A stretch of DNA of 20,397 nt from contig PFDM01000062.1 of NCBI GenBank assembly GCA_002772825.1, positions 14,572 to 34,968 on the forward strand. The letters are read 5' to 3'. Both the position numbers and the translations under genes were made by a program. Shown here one piece after another: positions 1-7,378 of the stretch (positions within the stretch are counted from its first letter, which is position 1; each line of letters starts with the position of its first letter). The notes below the pieces were generated by a model that had not been told where the DNA came from, did no database searches, and was given only the letters and a program-made list of their open reading frames with translations. The DNA is from Parcubacteria group bacterium CG10_big_fil_rev_8_21_14_0_10_38_31. GTDB lineage: Bacteria > Patescibacteriota > Minisyncoccia > GCA-002772825.

Positions 1-30
1 ATAAAAAATAAGGTGTTATTACATTTACCT

Positions 31-61
31 AAGATGAGAATAGATTATTTTATCTCATCTT
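31..61 (-). terminator. Hairpin spanning the ndk stop codon
   Basis: Arms AAGATGAGA (31-39) and TCTCATCTT (53-61) form a 9-bp stem with a 13-nt loop. The ndk stop codon (45-47) lies in the loop and the last ndk codons form one arm. No clean U-run follows on the minus strand, so this may be a 3'-end stabiliser or a weak terminator rather than a full intrinsic terminator. Confidence 0.4.
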
Positions 62-524
62 TTGAGTAGAGGAAATTGAAATCTATTTTCTGGTAATCAA
101 ACAGTTCATCGTCTCTAAAGAACCTTTTGACCTCTTCTTCAGCTGTTTCCACAGAATCTGAGGCATGCACAAGATTTGATTGCATACTCATTGAGAAGTC
201 TCCTCTGATACTGCCGGCTGATGCTTCGTATCCTTTTGTCGGGCCGACGATTATCCTGGTTGTTGATACGGCATTTATGCCGGAGAGGACCATTATGACA
301 ACGGGACTAGATTTCATATATCTTTTTATCTCAGCGAAGAAGGGCTTGTCTTTGTGGTGGCAATAATGTTCTTCAAGTATTGCATCTTCAAGCTGGGTCA
401 TCTTCATACCAACTATCTTTAACCCCTTTCTTTCAAATCGGTGGATCACTTCACCTAAGAGGTTTCTCTGTAGTGTGTCCGGTTTCATTATTATTAATGT
501 CTTTTCTTCTTTTGTGTTTTCCAT
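45..524 (-). CDS. ndk: Nucleoside diphosphate kinase
   Basis: Transfers the gamma phosphate from NTPs to NDPs through a phosphohistidine intermediate and so balances cytosolic nucleotide pools. The 159-residue product is slightly longer than the usual 140-150. The family signature NLVHASDS sits at 117-124 with catalytic His120. The N-terminal beta strand carries Lys14 in IIMKPD, and nucleotide-contacting arginines fit Arg90 and Arg107 (GSIRGDF). The segment GPTKGYEASAG replaces the more common GPTNP form. The gene lies 38 nt downstream of the MBL-fold gene on the same strand but has its own promoter-like sequence immediately upstream. There is no Shine-Dalgarno site, so the mRNA may be nearly leaderless. 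Its 3' end is folded into a hairpin. Confidence 0.97.
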   Translation of the reverse strand: MENTKEEKTLIIMKPDTLQRNLLGEVIHRFERKGLKIVGMKMTQLEDAILEEHYCHHKDKPFFAEIKRYMKSSPVVIMVLSGINAVSTTRIIVGPTKGYEASAGSIRGDFSMSMQSNLVHASDSVETAEEEVKRFFRDDELFDYQKIDFNFLYSKDEIK

Positions 525-533
525 ATGAAAATT

Positions 534-561
534 ATTGTATCTCTTTTGAGTTAATTTGCAA
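534..561 (-). promoter_or_regulatory. Putative ndk promoter, near-leaderless
   Basis: On the minus strand TTGCAA (556-561), a 16-bp spacer and TACAAT (534-539) precede the ndk ATG by 9 nt. The predicted transcript start falls only about 2-3 nt before the ATG. This is motif-based; no transcription data are available. Confidence 0.45.
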
Positions 562-562
562 A

Positions 563-1417
563 TTATTTAATATATAATTTATTGCCGTCGCTTTGTATTC
601 GTATGGTGCCAAGCTCGTCAGTGCGCAGGGTTGGTATACCAAAGTCTTCTAATCGTTTCATCACTTCTTGATGTGGGTGACCATAGGTGTTGTCTCTGCC
701 GGCGGAGATTATCGCGTAATCCGGATTAGTGTAACCTAAGAATGTTTCCGAACTTGATGTTTTAGAACCATGATGTCCGACTTTAAGGATATCAGTCTTA
801 AGATTATCTTGATATACTGAAGCCAAATAATTTTCTATTTTCTGCGGTGAGTCGGCGGTAAAGAGAAAAGAGTTCTCTCCGTAGATTAGTCGTGCCACGA
901 TAGAAGCGTCATTAGTGTCCCATCCGTCTACGTCTTGATTAGGGAACAGTATTTCCAGATATGCGTTTTCATCAAGATTTATTTTCATCCCCTGCCGAGC
1001 TTGGATTGTCTGGATATTTTTTTCACTAATAACTCTCCTGAACTCTTTATAGATGTTTGTGTCTGAGGAGGCGCCCGGCTCCATTACCAAACTTATATCA
1101 AAATTCTTTATAACTTCTGGCAGTCCGCCTATGTGGTCGGCGTCAGGGTGAGTGGCTATCAATACATCAATAGATTTGTCGTAAAAAGGGATAATCTTTC
1201 CAAGCTCTTCTAGCACTTTTTTGTTTCTTCCTCCGTCAATTAAAACTTGATTGCCATTCGGCGTTTCAATAAATATAGCGTCGCCTTGCCCTATGTCTAA
1301 GAAAGCGACCATGAGTGTGCTCCGCGTTTCAGCATATACACCATACCAGACAAAAAATGTGGCAACAAGGAGAACTCCAAGAAAATAATATTTAAAATCC
1401 TTCTTCAGATTTCGCAT
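563..1417 (-). CDS. ComEC/Rec2-type MBL-fold hydrolase, single N-terminal membrane anchor
   Basis: The 284-residue product has a hydrophobic stretch at about 9-27 (a single anchor or signal) followed by a metallo-beta-lactamase fold like the C-terminal domain of ComEC/Rec2. Visible motifs are DIGQGDA (41-47), the metal-binding HPDADH (His90, Asp92, Asp94, His95), Asp189 in TADS, GHHGS (214-218) and GHP (246-248). The channel and OB-fold parts of full ComEC are missing. In full ComEC this domain is thought to degrade or process DNA during uptake; here it would act outside the membrane if the N-terminus is an anchor. The specific substrate is unknown, and phosphodiesterase or nuclease activity are both possible. 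No competence gene is adjacent. The ATG lies exactly 7 nt after a TATAAT box, so a leaderless message is likely. Confidence 0.85.
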   Translation of the reverse strand: MRNLKKDFKYYFLGVLLVATFFVWYGVYAETRSTLMVAFLDIGQGDAIFIETPNGNQVLIDGGRNKKVLEELGKIIPFYDKSIDVLIATHPDADHIGGLPEVIKNFDISLVMEPGASSDTNIYKEFRRVISEKNIQTIQARQGMKINLDENAYLEILFPNQDVDGWDTNDASIVARLIYGENSFLFTADSPQKIENYLASVYQDNLKTDILKVGHHGSKTSSSETFLGYTNPDYAIISAGRDNTYGHPHQEVMKRLEDFGIPTLRTDELGTIRIQSDGNKLYIK

Positions 1418-1424
1418 TGTTTTG

Positions 1425-1433
1425 ATTATATCA
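1425..1433 (-). promoter_or_regulatory. Extended -10 promoter for the MBL gene, leaderless
   Basis: The minus strand shows TGA followed by a perfect TATAAT (1425-1430), then exactly 7 nt (1418-1424), then the ATG. The expected transcript start coincides with the start codon. No good -35 hexamer is visible at 16-18 bp, which fits an extended -10 promoter. Confidence 0.6.
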
Positions 1434-1491
1434 TTTTAGATTAGTTAATACCCTAAGAGGTGTAAATGTTGTGAGCTTGTCTCTGGTGAGA

Positions 1492-1519
1492 TTGACACTC
1501 ATTTTAAAACTGCTATTCT
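1492..1519 (+). promoter_or_regulatory. clpP promoter, leaderless
   Basis: TTGACA (1492-1497) is a perfect -35. A 16-bp spacer ends in TGC, followed by TATTCT (1514-1519), an extended -10. The clpP ATG at 1526 is 6 nt downstream of the -10, where transcription should begin. There is no Shine-Dalgarno site. Confidence 0.7.
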
Positions 1520-1525
1520 ATTTGT

Positions 1526-2119
1526 ATGTTAATACCAACTGTTATAGAAAAATCACAATTTGGTGAGAGGGCTTATGATATATATTCTCGTCTTTTAAAA
1601 GAAAGGATTATTTTTCTAACCGGACCCATAAACGATGCGGTCGCCAATACTGTCGTGGCGCAACTGTTGTTTCTTGAATCAGAAGATCCTAAGAAAGATA
1701 TAAATCTTTATATCAATTCTCCCGGTGGTTCTGTCTCTGCGGGGCTTGCTATATATGACACGATGCAACATATAAAATGTGATGTTTCAACAATTGGACT
1801 CGGCATCGCCGCTTCAATGGGGGCGACACTCCTTATCTCCGGTACAAAAGGGAAGCGTTTCATTCTTCCTAATGCAGAGGTAATGCTTCATCAGGTTATG
1901 GGTGGGGCGGAAGGGCAAGCTGTTGATGTGGAGATTCAGGCTAGGCAGATTCTTAGGGTCAAAGAGAGGATCAATCAGATACTGGCAAAGCACACAGGTC
2001 AACCAATCTCAAAGATAGAGAAAGACACTGACCGTGATTTCTATATGAGAGCTGACGAGGCTCTGGTTTATGGAGTTGTTGATAAAATTATCAAACCAAA
2101 ACCACAAAATAATAAATAA
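1526..2119 (+). CDS. clpP: ATP-dependent Clp protease proteolytic subunit
   Basis: Serine peptidase that forms the tetradecameric chamber fed by a Clp unfoldase (ClpX or ClpC type) for cytosolic protein turnover. The 197-residue product is standard length and has the full catalytic triad at the same numbers as the mature E. coli enzyme: Ser97 in GIAASMGA, His122 in MLHQVMGG and Asp171 in DTDRDF. The oxyanion-region motif NSPGGSV is at 64-70. The His motif has HQVMGG rather than the usual HQPxGG. No propeptide is evident, since residues 1-12 already resemble the mature N-terminal loop. No clpX or clpC gene is adjacent. The gene is monocistronic, between its own promoter and a bidirectional terminator shared with gpmI. 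Confidence 0.97.
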   Translation: MLIPTVIEKSQFGERAYDIYSRLLKERIIFLTGPINDAVANTVVAQLLFLESEDPKKDINLYINSPGGSVSAGLAIYDTMQHIKCDVSTIGLGIAASMGATLLISGTKGKRFILPNAEVMLHQVMGGAEGQAVDVEIQARQILRVKERINQILAKHTGQPISKIEKDTDRDFYMRADEALVYGVVDKIIKPKPQNNK

Positions 2120-2140
2120 GATAATAGAAAGAGTAAATAT

Positions 2141-2175
2141 AAAATCCTCACCAACTAATTACTGGTGAGGATTTT
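2141..2175. terminator. Bidirectional terminator of clpP and gpmI
   Basis: A perfect 13-bp stem, AAAATCCTCACCA (2141-2153) with TGGTGAGGATTTT (2163-2175), encloses a 9-nt loop. U-rich ends occur on both strands, so it can terminate clpP (plus) and gpmI (minus). The gpmI stop codon (2159-2161) is inside the loop and the final gpmI codons form one arm. Confidence 0.88.
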
Positions 2176-3802
2176 TGTATGTAGAGAGCTTTTTTATTAG
2201 GCTATCTCCTGTCATCTCAGATGGTCTTGGGGTAGAGAGGAGGTCTAAGATAGTTGGTGCGACATCTATCAGTATGCCGTCCGTTCTTTTGTATTTTTCC
2301 TTTATCTCTTCTTGAGAGAAAGGTTCACTTATTTTAAAATCTTTTCCTATCAGGTAAAATGGTACAGAGTTAGTGGTGTGCTTAGTCCTTTGTTCTCCGG
2401 TTAATTTATATATCTTTTCTTCGGCGTTTCCATGATCGCCTGTTATTATTATGACTCCTCCAAATTCAATCACCGCTTCTACTACTCTGCCGACTTCTCT
2501 GTCCAGTGTCTCAATGGCTTTAATAGTAGCTTCAAAGTCTCCAGTATGTCCCACCATATCAGCATTAGCAAAATTTGCCAATATGAAGTCATATCTTGGA
2601 ATACTTTCTATAACTGTGTCTGCCACTTTACCGGCTGACATCTCTGGCTTGAGGGCGAAGCTTGTGGTTTCTGGGGAGTCTATCAATATCCTGTCTTCTC
2701 TTGGGAAGGGTTGTTCTCTTCCACCATTGAAGAAGTATGTTACATGAGCGTATTTTTCTGTCTCAGCGATGTGTATTTGGCTCAAGCCCGCATCTGATAT
2801 GGCTCTCGCCAATGGATAGTTGTTTTCTATCGGAGGAAAAAGGACAGGAAGATTGAAATTTTTATTATATTCAGTCATTGTCGCAAAAAAGACGTTAGTT
2901 AATTCTCTTCTCGCGAATTTATCAAAACTTTTATTAGTGAAAGATTCTGTTATTTGTCGCATACTGTCTTCTCTAAAATTAAAGAAGATAACCGCATCAT
3001 TATTTTTAATCCTACTTTCTTTAGAAGGGTGTATGTCTTCAGATTGAAGATAAGCAGGCTCTATGGATTCATCAGTTAGTCCTTCATCGTAACTACCTTT
3101 GATATATGAGGATGCCAATGTAAATATCTCCCCTTTTCTTTCTACAAGTAAATTGTAAGTAGTCTCGGTTCTGTCCCAGTTACCGTCACGATCCATAGCG
3201 TATTTCCTCCCTATAATAGAGGCAATTTTAGCGAAAGGGTATTGTTTCTCCAGATGGCGTTCAAGCTCTGTAAAGAAAGTCGCGCCTTCTTTCAGTGAAG
3301 CATCTCGTCCATCGGAGAAAAGATGCAAGAAAACCCGTTTTATATTTTTCTGTTTTGCGTAATCTAAGAGAGCATACAAGTGGGAGGAGTGAGCATGGAC
3401 TGAACCGGATGAAAAAAGTCCAATAAAGTGCAAACTCGCTTTGGCGTCTTCCGATTGCTCTTTTATATGAGAGATGGCTTTCTCTAGAGTTTTATTTTTA
3501 AAGAAAGACCCGTCGTCTATCGCGACTGATATGCGTGGCAAGTGAGTATAGATAACTTTACCTGACCCCATCGTCAAATGCCCCACTTCACTGTTACCGG
3601 GCTCGTTCCACGGTAGACCGACAGCAGTCCCTGACGCTTGTATTGTCGCAAATGGGTAATCCTTTTCAATTTCTGAAAAGAATGGGTGAATGGCAAGCTC
3701 CCAAGGCGATTCAATGATATTTGACCCTACACCAAAGCCGTCCATTACGATAAGAACTACAGGTTTATATTTCTTCTTTTGATTAGGTTTCGGTATTTCC
3801 AT
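2159..3802 (-). CDS. gpmI: 2,3-bisphosphoglycerate-independent phosphoglycerate mutase
   Basis: Interconverts 3- and 2-phosphoglycerate in lower glycolysis using two metal ions (Mn2+ in characterised members). At 547 residues it is about 30 longer than typical members. Matching the family's phosphatase domain, Asp21 is in VMDGFG and the phosphorylated serine is Ser71 in NSEVGH; the other metal ligands fit Asp415 and His419 (ADMVGH), Asp456-His457 (TGDHGN) and His475 (TKHTTN). The transferase domain contains SDGRDA (163-168) and GRKYAMDRDGNWDR (198-211). The motif usually written SDGGVHSH appears as SSGSVHAH (131-138). The start is preceded by AAGGA at a 5-nt distance. The last codons lie within a terminator stem. 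The gene is divergent from rny and convergent with clpP. Confidence 0.96.
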   Translation of the reverse strand: MEIPKPNQKKKYKPVVLIVMDGFGVGSNIIESPWELAIHPFFSEIEKDYPFATIQASGTAVGLPWNEPGNSEVGHLTMGSGKVIYTHLPRISVAIDDGSFFKNKTLEKAISHIKEQSEDAKASLHFIGLFSSGSVHAHSSHLYALLDYAKQKNIKRVFLHLFSDGRDASLKEGATFFTELERHLEKQYPFAKIASIIGRKYAMDRDGNWDRTETTYNLLVERKGEIFTLASSYIKGSYDEGLTDESIEPAYLQSEDIHPSKESRIKNNDAVIFFNFREDSMRQITESFTNKSFDKFARRELTNVFFATMTEYNKNFNLPVLFPPIENNYPLARAISDAGLSQIHIAETEKYAHVTYFFNGGREQPFPREDRILIDSPETTSFALKPEMSAGKVADTVIESIPRYDFILANFANADMVGHTGDFEATIKAIETLDREVGRVVEAVIEFGGVIIITGDHGNAEEKIYKLTGEQRTKHTTNSVPFYLIGKDFKISEPFSQEEIKEKYKRTDGILIDVAPTILDLLSTPRPSEMTGDSLIKKLSTYKNPHQ

Positions 3803-3985
3803 ATTATTCCTTAAAATATATCATTTTTAGCGCAATCTTGCTAATTGAAATAGGTCGTGATATTGTTAGAATATTGAATACTTATTATTTAACAGTTAAC
3901 TTTGTATTAAATTCGTTTATTTTTATGACTATTTATATGAAAAATACAGTATTAATGGAAAATACGAATAAAATACTAAAAATTT
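3803..3985. promoter_or_regulatory. Divergent gpmI/rny intergenic region
   Basis: This very AT-rich 183-bp gap lies between divergent starts. On the minus strand an extended -10, TGA plus TATATT (3815-3823), stands 12 nt before the gpmI ATG with AAGGA between them, giving a leader of about 5 nt. For rny, TAAAAT stands about 11 nt before the ATG without a clear -35. A short plus-strand reading frame here overlaps rny in another frame and looks random. Confidence 0.4.
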
Positions 3986-5518
3986 ATGATATCTTTAAAG
4001 CTACTGATGGTACTTGCGGGTATTTCCGCTATCATGGGGATTGGTTTGGGTTATTTTCTAAGATACCTAATCGCTCTGGGGGAGAAAACTTCGTCCGAAA
4101 CTAAGGTTAAACAACTTCTTTTAGACGCTAAAACTAAAGCTCAAGAAACTCTTGATGAAGCCAAGAGTAAAGCTGATGTGCTTATAGAATCTGCTAAAAA
4201 TGAAGAAAAAACAGCTCTTACTCAGGTTAGGAAAATGGAGGAAAGGATTATAAAGAGAGAAGAACAGGTGGAAAAACGCCATTCTTCTCTTGAAAGCGAG
4301 GCGGAAGAGATAAAAGAAAAAGTAAAAAAGATAAATAAGATTAAGGAAGATATTGATAAGCTGGAAGAGGAGAAAAGGAAGGAGCTTGAGAAGGTGGCAT
4401 CTCTTACTGAAGACGACGCCAAGGATCAACTACTGAAAGATATTGAGAAGAAGTATGAAGAAGATTTATTGATAAGGATAAGGAAGATTGAGACCTCAGG
4501 TAAAGAAGAGCTTGAGAGAAGGGCTAAGGATATCCTCTCAAGTATTATCCAAAGACTCGCTTCTTCAACGGCCTCTGAGGTCACGACAACAAGCGTGCCT
4601 ATTCCATCTGATGATATCAAAGGGAAGATTATTGGTAAGGAAGGACGGAACATTAGGGCGTTTGAAGCGGCTGCCGGTATTGAAGTTATCGTTGATGATA
4701 CCCCGGGGACGGTTATCATATCCGGATTTGATCCGGTGCGAAGGCATATTGCCAAGGTAGCTCTTGAGAGTTTGATTCTTGATGGACGCATACAGCCGGC
4801 TCGCATAGAGGAGATGGTAGAAAACGCGCGCCGAGAGATAGATAAGATAATAAGAGATAAAGGTGAACAGGCCGCTTATGAAGCCGGAGTATTCGGTGTT
4901 GATCCTAGATTGTTGTCTGTGCTGGGCAGACTTCACTTTAGGACAAGTTATGGGCAAAATGTGTTGCGTCACTCTATTGAGATAGCACACTTAGCCGGTA
5001 TGCTTGCCGAAGAGCTTGGAGCTAATGTAGTTGTCGCCAAGAAAGGGGCACTTTTCCATGATATTGGTAAAGCGATGGACCATGAAGTCCAAGGGACTCA
5101 CGTGGAGATAGGAAGACGCATCCTTCAGAAGTTTAATATAGAGGAGGATGTTATTAAGGCTATGCAGGCTCACCATGGAGAATATCCTTATGAAACTCTT
5201 GAGTCTATCATTGTGCAGACAGCGGATGCCATATCGGGGGCAAGACCGGGGGCAAGGCGTGATACATTGGAGAATTACTTAAAGAGACTTGGGGACCTTG
5301 AGGCTATTGCTAACTCTTTCTCCGGTGTGGAGAAATCGTATGCTATACAGGCTGGCAGGGAGATAAGAATTTTTGTTAATCCTAAGGATGTGACAGATCT
5401 TGAAGCCCATAAAATGGCTCGTAGTATAGCTGACAGGGTGGAAAATGAACTAAAATATCCAGGTGAGATCAAAATAAATGTTGTTAGGGAAACAAAGGTT
5501 ATTGAATATGCGCGATAA
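3986..5518 (+). CDS. rny: Ribonuclease Y
   Basis: Membrane-anchored endoribonuclease that starts mRNA decay in many bacteria lacking RNase E. The 510-residue product has the classic layout: one N-terminal membrane helix (about 8-30), a long charged coiled coil (about 35-195), a KH RNA-binding domain with GKIIGKEGRNI at 213-223, and an HD metal-dependent catalytic domain with HDIGKA (His358, Asp359). The C-terminal region VKINVVRE-like segment near the end is also typical. Length matches characterised enzymes (about 510-520). No Shine-Dalgarno site precedes the ATG. ATG at residue 8 is a possible alternative start, but the full-length form matches family length better. It stands alone upstream of HU. 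Confidence 0.96.
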   Translation: MISLKLLMVLAGISAIMGIGLGYFLRYLIALGEKTSSETKVKQLLLDAKTKAQETLDEAKSKADVLIESAKNEEKTALTQVRKMEERIIKREEQVEKRHSSLESEAEEIKEKVKKINKIKEDIDKLEEEKRKELEKVASLTEDDAKDQLLKDIEKKYEEDLLIRIRKIETSGKEELERRAKDILSSIIQRLASSTASEVTTTSVPIPSDDIKGKIIGKEGRNIRAFEAAAGIEVIVDDTPGTVIISGFDPVRRHIAKVALESLILDGRIQPARIEEMVENARREIDKIIRDKGEQAAYEAGVFGVDPRLLSVLGRLHFRTSYGQNVLRHSIEIAHLAGMLAEELGANVVVAKKGALFHDIGKAMDHEVQGTHVEIGRRILQKFNIEEDVIKAMQAHHGEYPYETLESIIVQTADAISGARPGARRDTLENYLKRLGDLEAIANSFSGVEKSYAIQAGREIRIFVNPKDVTDLEAHKMARSIADRVENELKYPGEIKINVVRETKVIEYAR

Positions 5519-5708
5519 AGTCACCGAGTATCGGTAAAATAGTATCCACCACTGGCTATTGCTTGAAATGTGGCTTAATATATAATTATCTTATAAGGAT
5601 TTAGGTCGAAATTATTAAAATTGTTTTATTAACTTACTAGTGAATTAGATGAATTAGGGTCTATTTGTTCTTAATAATCTAAGCGCTAATAATCTAAGAG
5701 TTAAATAT
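5519..5708 (+). repeat. rny-HU intergenic region with short direct repeats
   Basis: Two exact copies of TAATAATCTAAG (5672-5683 and 5687-5698) lie 15 bp apart directly before the HU ATG; TAAGAG ends 8 nt before that ATG and could be a poor -10. A second pair, TGAATTAG, repeats in tandem at 5641-5658. A small ACCGA/TCGGT hairpin (5523-5535) follows the rny stop but has no U-run. A convincing promoter is not visible. The repeats may be a regulatory site or simple local duplication. Confidence 0.5.
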
Positions 5709-5981
5709 ATGAATAAAGCAGGTATTGTAGAAATCGTTCATGAGAAATTGGGTGGCACAAAGACACAATCTGAAGATATCGTAGATACAATAATCAATTC
5801 AATCATTGATTCTCTTAAGAAGGAAGATGAGGTTTCAATAGCCGGACTTGGTATCTTCTCTGTGAAGCAGAGAGCCGCAAGGACCGCAAGGAATCCAAGG
5901 ACAGGAGAGACAGTACAAGTTGCCGCTATGAAAGTTCCAAAGTTTAGAGCCGCAAAGGCACTAAAGGATGCGGTAAAATAA
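5709..5981 (+). CDS. hup: HU-family DNA-binding protein
   Basis: Histone-like dimeric DNA-bending protein of the nucleoid. The 90-residue product is exactly the normal size. The signature GLGIFSVKQRAARTARNP covers 46-63, and the DNA-intercalating arm tip is RNPRTGE (61-67, with Pro63). The end AAKALKDAVK fits HU rather than the extended IHF-like proteins. One HU-type gene is common in reduced genomes, but a second copy elsewhere cannot be excluded. No Shine-Dalgarno site is visible. The gene is followed immediately by a chain of hairpins. Confidence 0.96.
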   Translation: MNKAGIVEIVHEKLGGTKTQSEDIVDTIINSIIDSLKKEDEVSIAGLGIFSVKQRAARTARNPRTGETVQVAAMKVPKFRAAKALKDAVK

Positions 5982-5985
5982 TATT

Positions 5986-6003
5986 TTTTTCTGATCAGAA
6001 AAA
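5986..6003 (+). repeat. Perfect 18-bp palindrome after HU
   Basis: TTTTTCTGATCAGAAAAA starts 5 nt after the HU stop codon. It is a fully self-complementary site and the first in a run of four large inverted repeats before the next gene. Confidence 0.75.
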
Positions 6004-6040
6004 CAAAAATCCCTCACCGACTGGTGAGGGATTTTTGTTT
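6001..6040. terminator. HU terminator, bidirectional
   Basis: A perfect 18-bp stem, AAACAAAAATCCCTCACC (6001-6018) with its complement at 6023-6040, closes on a GACT tetraloop. U-rich segments on both strands make it a strong intrinsic terminator. The core CCTCACC/GGTGAGG also forms the clpP/gpmI terminator. Confidence 0.88.
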
Positions 6041-6045
6041 TATTT

Positions 6046-6091
6046 AAACGGCTCAATCCGCCCGCCAGCTGGCGGACGGGTTGAGCCGTTT
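6046..6091. repeat. Large palindrome containing CCGCCAGCTGGCGG
   Basis: Outer arms AAACGGCTCAA (6046-6056) and TTGAGCCGTTT (6081-6091) surround an inner palindrome CCGCCAGCTGGCGG (6062-6075). The inner core resembles the elements at 18339-18356 and 18759-18774, suggesting a dispersed repeat. Confidence 0.75.
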
Positions 6092-6095
6092 AGGT

Positions 6096-6145
6096 TTTGT
6101 ATTTTTCAACGGCTAAACACCTACTTAGCCGTTGAAAAATACAAA
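6096..6145. repeat. 21-bp perfect inverted repeat
   Basis: The arms 6096-6116 and 6125-6145 are perfectly complementary over 21 bp with an 8-nt loop (ACACCTAC). The arm core CAACGGCTAA contains ACGGCT, also present in the previous hairpin. On the minus strand it follows the glycosidase stop and may protect or terminate that transcript, although no U-run follows it. Confidence 0.75.
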
Positions 6146-6166
6146 GGACGGTCCTCTGTATTTTTT
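6141..6166 (+). terminator. Small plus-strand terminator
   Basis: ACAAAGGA (6141-6148) pairs with TCCTCTGT (6152-6159) with one mismatch around a CGG loop, followed by ATTTTTT. It looks like a weak plus-strand terminator placed just before the end of the convergent glycosidase gene. Confidence 0.45.
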
Positions 6167-7378
6167 CTATGATTCCTCCATATCGACAATAAGCGTTCCC
6201 CACGTGAAGTCATGTGCGCCGAGGCCCTCTCCCGTCTCTGGATTAAATTGTTCACGGAAACCGGATTTTTCAATCAATGAGATTGATGAATCTTTGATTT
6301 TCTGCGCTTCAGCGGTAAAGCCGTATTGTAGAAGTCCTTTATATATAAACCAGTTTGACGCAATCCATGTGGGACCGCGCCAAAACCCTTCAGGATTGTA
6401 TGATGGCTCATCGCGCGATACTGTCGGTACCGAATAATTTGCTAAAAAGAACTTTGGGTCAAGAAGATATTTATCCACCAGCACCCGCGCCTCGTCTTGA
6501 GAGAGGAGTTTGGCGAATAGAGGCGCAAAGATTGCCCATGTCTTCACTTTAATTTTTCGATAGTCTTCCCCATAGGTTGATAAATATAATCCACCACCGT
6601 CCATAAGCGCGCGCATAGATGTGGCAATTCGTTCCGCTTCCGTATTAAAGTATTGCGCGTCGTATTCGTGACCCAATTTTTCTGCAATATGTGAAAGACA
6701 GCGAAGATTTTCAACCATAATGGCATTGAATGGCACATCTTTCACCCAGAAGAAGTTTTTCATACAGAACGGAGCATCAAAATTGCATTGCTTATTTTCT
6801 TCCACGAGTTTCATTCGTTTTTGATAGTTTATTTCTTCCGTATGTGTCGGCGGAAGGTCTAATAAGGTGTCAAAGCGAGGTGAATTATCTTCCCCGGACT
6901 CATCTGGATTGAGAATGCCAATCAAATGTCGTTCATGAGGATCGCGTTCATTGAGAAGATATTTGTAAAAGTGAAATAGGTTTGGATATATTTTTTTCAA
7001 AAACAGCATGTCCCCATCTTTTTGAAAGATACGCCATATCGCATAAGCTATCATGGGCGGTTGGGTGATACTGCTTGTTCCCGTTTTCCCCCAGTCAATT
7101 TTAAGGCGACGTGTACTTTCAAACGCGTGATCGTCCCAGTAGATCATATGGGGGATCATTCCGTTATTAAATTGTCGTGAAAGAAGAGAAAGGATTTCTT
7201 GTTTTGCCTCCTCCGGTTCAAAGTGGGTAAGTACAATTGCATGAAAGCATGAGTCCCATAGCCATTGATAAGGATACATTGTTGGCGATGGTACGGTGTA
7301 ACTTAGTTCGCCCGCTTGTCTACGGTTTCTCTTTAAGAGTTCATAACTCCGTACGCGTAATATTTCCGGGATGATCAT
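6167..7378 (-). CDS. GH63-type glycoside hydrolase, mannosyl/glucosylglycerate-hydrolase-like
   Basis: The 403-residue product looks like a complete (alpha/alpha)6-barrel enzyme of clan GH-G. Motifs include QWLWDSCFHA (38-47), SGEDNSPRFD (161-170), GFWRGPTWIASNWFIYKGL (331-349) and FNPETGEGLGAHDFTW (378-393). In characterised GH63 members an Asp in the second motif is the general acid (here probably Asp164) and a Glu near the C-terminus the base (Glu376 or Glu384 are candidates). Substrate is unknown: mannosylglycerate, glucosylglycerate or a short alpha-glucoside are possible. No signal peptide is seen, so it is probably cytosolic. Two 60-base lines counted (6361-6420, 6601-6660) are about 50-53% G+C, above most neighbours, so recent transfer is possible. 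No sugar-synthesis or transport gene adjoins it. Confidence 0.85.
   Translation of the reverse strand: MIIPEILRVRSYELLKRNRRQAGELSYTVPSPTMYPYQWLWDSCFHAIVLTHFEPEEAKQEILSLLSRQFNNGMIPHMIYWDDHAFESTRRLKIDWGKTGTSSITQPPMIAYAIWRIFQKDGDMLFLKKIYPNLFHFYKYLLNERDPHERHLIGILNPDESGEDNSPRFDTLLDLPPTHTEEINYQKRMKLVEENKQCNFDAPFCMKNFFWVKDVPFNAIMVENLRCLSHIAEKLGHEYDAQYFNTEAERIATSMRALMDGGGLYLSTYGEDYRKIKVKTWAIFAPLFAKLLSQDEARVLVDKYLLDPKFFLANYSVPTVSRDEPSYNPEGFWRGPTWIASNWFIYKGLLQYGFTAEAQKIKDSSISLIEKSGFREQFNPETGEGLGAHDFTWGTLIVDMEES

Noticed and set aside
3838..4104. 88-codon plus-strand reading frame before rny
   Set aside because: It overlaps the start of rny in another frame, lies in AT-rich intergenic DNA and resembles no family.
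5523..5535. Terminator for rny
   Set aside because: The ACCGA/TCGGT hairpin has only 5 bp, a 3-nt loop and no U-run.
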